Below, in pieces: positions 40,684-45,531 of a stretch of DNA of 45,531 nucleotides. The translations under genes were made by a program, and so were the position numbers. The stretch comes from DATCVR01 sp036566745 (GTDB taxonomy: Bacteria > Actinomycetota > Actinomycetes > Jiangellales > Jiangellaceae): positions 1 to 45,531 of the forward strand of contig DATCVR010000170.1 of NCBI GenBank assembly GCA_036566745.1, written 5' to 3'. A model generated the notes under the pieces. It did no database searches, was not told where the DNA came from, and saw nothing but the letters and a program-made list of their open reading frames with translations. The stretch's first letter is position 1. Every line of letters begins with the position of its first letter.

Positions 40684-41910
40684 TCAGTGAACGCCCGTCA
40701 GTTCATTGCCGTCAAGTGTTGAAGGCACCACTGAGTCCAGACCGTGACGTTGCGGTGCGCGCAGCGCCAGGGCCAGCGCGCCGAGCGACTCGGATCTGCG
40801 CCCCAGGGCCCCCGCCAGGATCTCGGTCGTTGCGCCGACGGCCGGGATCGCGTACCGCTGGACGGCCGCCCGCATCGGCTGGAGGAGAACGTCGCCCGCG
40901 GCCGCGAGCGACCCGCCCACCACGACCACGCTGGGGTTGAGCAGGTTGCACAGATTCGCCACCGCGACGCCCACGTGCCGCCCGACGTCGCCGATGACCC
41001 GGATGCAGGCGGCGTCGCCTTCGGCGGCCAGCCGGACGACGTCGGCGACGGTGAGATCGGGGCCGTGACTGCGGGCGAGCAGGTCGAGGACGATCCCGGC
41101 GGAGGCCATCGTCTCGAGGCATCCGCGATTGCCGCACCGGCACACCTGACCGTTCTCGTCCATGGTCAGGTGGCCGATCTCTCCGGCGGTGCCGATGTGG
41201 CCGCGATGCAGCTCCCCGCCGAGGACCAGACCAGCACCCACGCCGCTGGCGATCTTGATGTAGACGACATCCCGGTGACCGCGCGCCGCTCCCCAGGTGA
41301 GCTCGGCGAGCGCGCCGAGATTGGCGTCGTTGTCGACGGAAACCCCCATGCCAAGGCTGGCGCCGATCACCTCGGCGGCGTTGACGCCCACCCATTCCGG
41401 CAGGATCGAGGCCGAGCCGACAAGGCCGTCGCGCGCGTCGATCGGACCGGGCAGCCCCACCCCCACGCCGACGAGCGCGTCGGTGCCCACGCCGGCGGCG
41501 TCGAGCAACGAATGGAAGACCTCGACACCGATCTCGATGGCCTCGCTCGCCGGCACCCGCGGCGCCACGGCGACCTCGTGCTCGCCGAGCACCGAGTGCG
41601 ACAGGTCGGCGAGGGCCACTCGCACGTGGCGACGGCCGAAGTCGATGCCGGCCGCTACCCCCGCGGCGCGGTCGAGGCTGACGGCCCGGGCTCGGCGGCC
41701 GCCGCTGATGGTGGTGGTGACGCGCAGCAGGCCGTCCGCGGACAGATCACGCACGATGTTGGACACGGTGGCGGCCGACAGACCGGTGACCCTCGCCAGC
41801 TCGGCCTGGATCAGCGTGCCGGAGCTGCGCAGGGCGTCGAGGACCAGCGCGCGGTTCGACTCGCGCAGAGCGCTCTGGGATCCGGCCCTCTTGCCGGGGA
41901 TGGAGGGCAT
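40684..41910 (-). CDS. ROK family transcriptional regulator
   Basis: A 408-residue ROK repressor: an N-terminal MarR-like winged helix (about 18-75, ALRESNRALVLDALRSSG, LARVTGLSAATVSNIVRDL), then the sugar-kinase fold with GIDFGRRHVRVALADL, VDNDANLGALAE, HIGTAGEIGHL and the zinc motif CRCGNRGCLE. It likely controls the downstream importer by sensing its sugar. I chose the ATG at 41910; an ATG at 41958 is in frame but lies within the operator-like palindrome. The gap to the binding-protein gene is 68 bases, so one operon. Confidence 0.9.
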   Translation of the reverse strand: MPSIPGKRAGSQSALRESNRALVLDALRSSGTLIQAELARVTGLSAATVSNIVRDLSADGLLRVTTTISGGRRARAVSLDRAAGVAAGIDFGRRHVRVALADLSHSVLGEHEVAVAPRVPASEAIEIGVEVFHSLLDAAGVGTDALVGVGVGLPGPIDARDGLVGSASILPEWVGVNAAEVIGASLGMGVSVDNDANLGALAELTWGAARGHRDVVYIKIASGVGAGLVLGGELHRGHIGTAGEIGHLTMDENGQVCRCGNRGCLETMASAGIVLDLLARSHGPDLTVADVVRLAAEGDAACIRVIGDVGRHVGVAVANLCNLLNPSVVVVGGSLAAAGDVLLQPMRAAVQRYAIPAVGATTEILAGALGRRSESLGALALALRAPQRHGLDSVVPSTLDGNELTGVH

Positions 41911-41935
41911 GCCCAACCGTCGCCGATGAGCGGCC

Positions 41936-41953
41936 TTGCCGTCAAGAGTCGAA
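41936..41953. repeat. 18-bp repeat upstream of the ROK gene (copy at 40706-40723)
   Basis: TTGCCGTCAAGAGTCGAA here and TTGCCGTCAAGTGTTGAA at 40706-40723 match at 16 of 18 positions. The second copy is inside the end of the ROK gene, about 90-108 bases before the binding-protein start. On the minus strand both contain CTTGACGGCAA, so each may hold a -35 element or a regulator site. Confidence 0.55.
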
Positions 41954-41967
41954 CACATGGATGTGTT
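41952..41967. promoter_or_regulatory. candidate ROK operator
   Basis: AACACATGGATGTGTT is a perfect 7-2-7 inverted repeat 42 bases before the chosen ROK start. Its size and AT-rich arms fit ROK/MarR-type binding sites, and it overlaps the 18-bp repeat by two bases. Autoregulation is the simplest reading. Confidence 0.5.
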
Positions 41968-42093
41968 TCGTTGCCGACTGCGTTCACGGTCGCGGATTTG
42001 AGCTCGCAGCGGTGTCCGGTGAGGTGTGCGCCTGCTCCCGAGCGTCCCATGGCTGGGCAGCGACCGCTGCCGGAACACCACAAGGCCTCTCCC

Positions 42094-42125
42094 CGCATCA
42101 CCAGGCCTGCAGCCCTCGTGATGCG
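42094..42125 (-). terminator. hairpin downstream of smc
   Basis: CGCATCAC (42094-42101) pairs with GTGATGCG (42118-42125) around a 16-base loop. It lies 64 bases past the smc stop on the minus strand and just after the larger palindrome at 42128-42153. It fits a terminator of smc, without U-tract. Confidence 0.45.
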
Positions 42126-42127
42126 CC

Positions 42128-42153
42128 GAATGATCACGTGGACGTGATCATTC
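42128..42153. promoter_or_regulatory. 26-bp palindrome between smc and the ROK operon
   Basis: Two perfect 12-base arms (42128-42139 and 42142-42153) flank GG. The core reads TGATCACGTGGACGTGATCA. It is unusually AT-balanced for this DNA and too tight for a good RNA loop, which favours a protein-binding site; termination of smc is the alternative. It lies 218 bases before the ROK start. The interval 41911-42188 holds this, the hairpin at 42094 and the ROK operator. Confidence 0.55.
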
Positions 42154-42188
42154 CGAGCAGGAAGGGAGGTGGAGGCTGGGGCGGTGGG

Positions 42189-45100
42189 CTACGCCGGTTC
42201 GGATTCGCGGATCCGCTGGCTGATCACCGCGGTCACGCCGTCGCCGCGCATCGACACCCCGTAGAGGGCATCGGCGATCTCCATGGTGCGCTTCTGGTGG
42301 GTGATGACGATGAGCTGGCTGTTCTCGCGCAGCTCCTCGTAGATGTCGAGCAAGCGGCCGAGGTTGGTGTCGTCGAGGGCGGCCTCGACCTCGTCGAGGA
42401 TGTAGAACGGGCTAGGCCGGGCCTTGAACAACGCCACCAGGAACGCCACGGCCACCAGCGAACGTTCGCCACCGGACAGCAGCGAGAGCCGTTTGACCTT
42501 CTTGCCGGGCGGTCGGGCCTCGACGTCGATACCCGTGGTGAGCATGTCGTCGGGCTCGGTCAGGATGAGGCGGCCCTCGCCACCGGGGAACAGCCGGCCG
42601 AAGACGTGGGTGAACTCCCGCGCGGTGTCCTCGTAGGCCTGGGTGAAGACCTGCTGGACGCGGTCGTCGACCTCCTTGACGATGTCGAGGAGGTCCTTGC
42701 GGGTGCGCTTGAGGTCTTCGAGCTGCTCGGTCAGGAAGGAGTGGCGCTCCTCGAGTGCGGCGAACTCCTCCAGCGCGAGCGGGTTGACCTTGCCCAGGAG
42801 GGTGAGCGCTCGCTCGGCCGCCCGGCAGCGCTTGAGCTGCTGGTCGCGGACGAACGGGATGGGCTCGACGGGCTCGCCGTCGTCGCCCGGAGGCATCGGG
42901 ATGGGCAGATCGGGGCCGAACTCGTCGACCAGTGTGGTGGCGTCGACCCCGAGCTCGTCGAGCGCCTTGGTCTCGAGCGCCTCGACCCGCATGCGCTGCT
43001 CGGCCCGGGCCAGCTCGTCGCGATGGACACTGGAGGTGATCTTCTCGAGCTCGGTGGCGAGGGCTCGTACCCGGTCGCGCTCGGCGACCAGCGCCGCCTC
43101 GCGTTGGGTGCGCGCCGCCTCGGCCTCGGTCTTCTCGGCCGCCGCCAGGGTGAGCGAGTGTTCGAGGCGCTGGAGGACGACCGCCGCACCGCGGGCCACG
43201 GCCCCGGCCACCTGGGCCTCGCGGGCGCGCTTCTCGGCCAGCTCCTTCTGCCGGGCCCGGGCCGCGCGCTCGTTGCGGGCGGCACGTTCGAGGCCGTCGG
43301 CGCGACCGCTGAGCGCTCGGACCCGCTCCTCGCCGGTACGCAGGCTCAGCCGCGCCTCGGTCTCGGCCTGGCGAGCAGCGCGTGCCTGTGCCGTCAGCCG
43401 GTCGCGCTCGTCGGTGGAGGGCTCGGCGTCGTCGTCGCCCGCGGCCTCCGCCGCGGTCAGGCGCTCCTCCAGCTCGGCCAGCCCGGAGAGGTCACGATCG
43501 CGTGCGGCCTCCGCCTGGGCCACCGCGGCGCCGAGCCGCTCGGACTCCTCGGCGGCGGACCGGGCGGCATGTCCCAGCCGGCCCAGCTGCTCGGCCACCG
43601 CGGACAGCTCGGCGTCGGACTCGTGCAGCTTGGACAGCGCGGCGATCTCGACGGCGGCGGCCTCGTCGCGGCGCTGGGCGGCGGCCGTCAGCGCGCGGCC
43701 CAGCTCCTCGGCGCGCCCGGTGGCCTCGGCCAGCCGGTCGGCGGCCTCGTCGACGGCGGCCTGCACCTCGAGCAGGCTCGGCGCACTCGCCGACCCTCCG
43801 TAGGCCCGGCCCCGGCCGAGAAGATCTCCCTCACGGGTCACGGCGTCGAGCCCCGGCATCTCGGCGACGAGCGCCCGGGCAGCCGGGAGGTCGTCGACCG
43901 CGACCACGCCGCTGAGCAGCGTGGACAGGGCGGGCTTGAGCTCGGCGGGTGCGGTGATGAGATCGACGACGTAGCGCAGCCCGGACGGCAGGGCCGGCCA
44001 GTCGTGATCGTCGTCGAACCGGCCGCCACCGACCAGCAACCCGGCCCGGCCGAGATCGTCCTCACGCAGCAGACGCAGTGCGGTGACGGCGTCGTCGACC
44101 GAGGCGACGGCCACGGCGTCGGCGGTGGCGCCGAGCGCGGTGGCGACGGCCGCCTCCCAGCCCGACTCGACCGCGAGCAGGGCGGCGACGGAGCCGAGCA
44201 GGCCGGACACGCGGTCGGAGGCGGCGAGCAACGCGGCCGAACCGTCCTTGCGCGACAACCCCATCTCGAGCGCCTCACGCCTCGCGGCCAGGGCGGCACG
44301 CTCGCGTTCGGCGGAGCGTTCCTCGTCCTTGAGTGCCGCGAGGACGTCGTCGGCCGCGGTGAGCGCGGCGGCCGCTCGTTCGTGTTCGGCGTCGAGGCCC
44401 TCCTCGCCCACCGAGAGCCCGGCGATGGTGGTCTCGAGGACGGTGAACTCGCGTTCGGCGTCGGCGGCTCGGCGCAGGGCCTCTTCGCGGGCGCTGCCGA
44501 GGCGACCGAGCTCGGCCTCGACGGCCGCCGCCCGACGACGCAACCCTTCGACCTGCCCGGACAGCCGGGCCAGCCCCTCGCGGCGATCCGACGCGGCACG
44601 CAGCAGAGTGGCCAGCCTCTTCTCCTCCGCCTCGGCCGCCTCCTCGCCGGCGCGACGAGCCGTCACGGCGGAGTCGAGGGCCTCGCGGGCTGCGGCGATC
44701 TGGTCGGCGAGGTCGCGCTCCTGGGCCCGGACGGACTCGGCCTCGCGCTCGAGGTCGTCGGGGTCGCGTCCGGACTGGCGGGTGTCGGCGTCGGCCACGG
44801 CGAGATGGCGGCTGCGCTCGGTCGCGAGGGAGGCGGTGCCGCGGACCCGCTCACGCAGGCTGGACAGGCGGTACCACGCCTCCTGGGCCTGGGCCAGGCG
44901 CGGCGTGGCCTCGGCGACCTCGACCTCGAGGCGGGACTCTTCGGCACGGGCCTGGTCGAGGGCCTGAGAGACCTCGACCTGCCGCTCGCGCAACGCGGTC
45001 TCGTCGGCGACCTCCTGCTGGAGGTTCGCCCGGGCCTGCACCAGCTCGTCGGCGAGCAGCCGCAGCCGGGAGTCGCGCAGATCGGACTGGATGACCGCGG

Positions 45101-45531
45101 CCTTGCGGGCCAGCTCGGCCTGCTTGCCGAGCGGCCCGAGCTGGCGACGCAGTTCGGCGGTGAGGTCCTGGACCCGGGTGAGGTTGGCCTGCATCGCGTC
45201 GAGCTTGCGGAGGGCCTTCTCCTTGCGTTTGCGGTGCTTGAGGACGCCCGCAGCCTCCTCGACGAACCCGCGGCGGTCCTCGGGGGTGGCCGAGAGCACG
45301 GCGTCGAGTTGACCCTGGCCGACGATGACGTGCATCTCACGGCCGATCCCGGAGTCGGAGAGCAGCTCCTGGACGTCGAGCAGGCGACAGCCCTGGCCGT
45401 TGATGGCGTACTCGGAGCCGCCGTTGCGGAACATCGTCCGCGAGATGGTGACCTCGGTGTAGTCGATCGGCAGCGCACCGTCGGTGTTGTCGATGGTGAG
45501 GACGACCTCGGCGCGGCCCAGCGCGGGACGC
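42189..45531 (-). CDS. smc: chromosome segregation protein SMC (N-terminus outside window)
   Basis: An SMC condensin ATPase, about 1,114 residues visible. The Walker A head segment lies beyond the right edge. Present are the end of the N-terminal head (ALPIDYTEVTISRTMFRNGG, IVGQGQLDAVLSATPEDRR), a long Ala/Glu/Arg-rich coiled coil, the hinge (about 43750-44240), the returning coil, and the C-terminal head with signature LSGGERS, Walker B YILDEVEAALDD and the ITHQKRTM D-loop region. It organises and helps segregate chromosomes with ScpA and ScpB. Normally directly upstream of ftsY in actinomycetes, it is separated from it here. Confidence 0.96.
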   Translation of the reverse strand, partial: RPALGRAEVVLTIDNTDGALPIDYTEVTISRTMFRNGGSEYAINGQGCRLLDVQELLSDSGIGREMHVIVGQGQLDAVLSATPEDRRGFVEEAAGVLKHRKRKEKALRKLDAMQANLTRVQDLTAELRRQLGPLGKQAELARKAAVIQSDLRDSRLRLLADELVQARANLQQEVADETALRERQVEVSQALDQARAEESRLEVEVAEATPRLAQAQEAWYRLSSLRERVRGTASLATERSRHLAVADADTRQSGRDPDDLEREAESVRAQERDLADQIAAAREALDSAVTARRAGEEAAEAEEKRLATLLRAASDRREGLARLSGQVEGLRRRAAAVEAELGRLGSAREEALRRAADAEREFTVLETTIAGLSVGEEGLDAEHERAAAALTAADDVLAALKDEERSAERERAALAARREALEMGLSRKDGSAALLAASDRVSGLLGSVAALLAVESGWEAAVATALGATADAVAVASVDDAVTALRLLREDDLGRAGLLVGGGRFDDDHDWPALPSGLRYVVDLITAPAELKPALSTLLSGVVAVDDLPAARALVAEMPGLDAVTREGDLLGRGRAYGGSASAPSLLEVQAAVDEAADRLAEATGRAEELGRALTAAAQRRDEAAAVEIAALSKLHESDAELSAVAEQLGRLGHAARSAAEESERLGAAVAQAEAARDRDLSGLAELEERLTAAEAAGDDDAEPSTDERDRLTAQARAARQAETEARLSLRTGEERVRALSGRADGLERAARNERAARARQKELAEKRAREAQVAGAVARGAAVVLQRLEHSLTLAAAEKTEAEAARTQREAALVAERDRVRALATELEKITSSVHRDELARAEQRMRVEALETKALDELGVDATTLVDEFGPDLPIPMPPGDDGEPVEPIPFVRDQQLKRCRAAERALTLLGKVNPLALEEFAALEERHSFLTEQLEDLKRTRKDLLDIVKEVDDRVQQVFTQAYEDTAREFTHVFGRLFPGGEGRLILTEPDDMLTTGIDVEARPPGKKVKRLSLLSGGERSLVAVAFLVALFKARPSPFYILDEVEAALDDTNLGRLLDIYEELRENSQLIVITHQKRTMEIADALYGVSMRGDGVTAVISQRIRESEPA

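Overview
The window is a GC-rich actinobacterial chromosome segment. GTG starts are frequent, stops and starts often overlap by 1-4 bases, and the order of core genes is that of actinomycetes. The gene set (DUF2469, an M23 protein beside rpsB, tandem lepB genes) and the rRNA leader sequence suggest Nocardioidaceae (Nocardioides or Aeromicrobium-like). That family assignment is inference from memory, not a search result.

Layout. Bases 1-583 are the promoter and leader region of an rRNA operon that reads leftward out of the window: three promoter-like sites, then a boxA-like leader element. Nearly everything from 584 to 19 kb is on the minus strand and is the conserved translation and envelope block: rpsP, KH protein, rimM, trmD, rplS, two lepB, rnhB, DUF2469, yraN, comM, dprA, xerC, then (beyond a plus-strand M23 peptidase) rpsB, tsf, pyrH, frr, cdsA, a DHFR-like reductase, rlmN and a DivIVA/VOC fusion protein. 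Several joints between these genes carry strong hairpins.

From 19 to 45.5 kb the conserved backbone continues as ffh, ftsY and smc, but accessory blocks separate them. Between rpsP and ffh lie an MFS exporter with an ArsR-like regulator, an amidohydrolase, a NarL-type two-component system and a divergent FtsX-type ABC exporter. Between ffh and ftsY lie a DHA2 drug exporter with its TetR regulator and an MBL hydrolase, followed by a SUKH protein, a membrane protein and a solitary FHA protein. Between ftsY and smc lie a small membrane protein, a LysR/LysE exporter pair, and a carbohydrate ABC operon (ROK regulator, lipoprotein, two permeases). The smc gene runs off the right edge.

Functionally the window joins ribosome synthesis and maturation, co-translational targeting (Ffh, FtsY) and secretion (LepB) with regulated export and import modules. 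The most distinctive points are the DivIVA-VOC fusion, a two-domain M23 protein whose first domain lacks the catalytic histidines, a perfect 25-bp inverted repeat between the sugar-binding protein and its permeases, a 26-bp palindrome after smc, and clear operator-like palindromes at the TetR, ArsR, LysR and ROK loci. I saw no CRISPR array, tRNA gene, insertion sequence or prophage.
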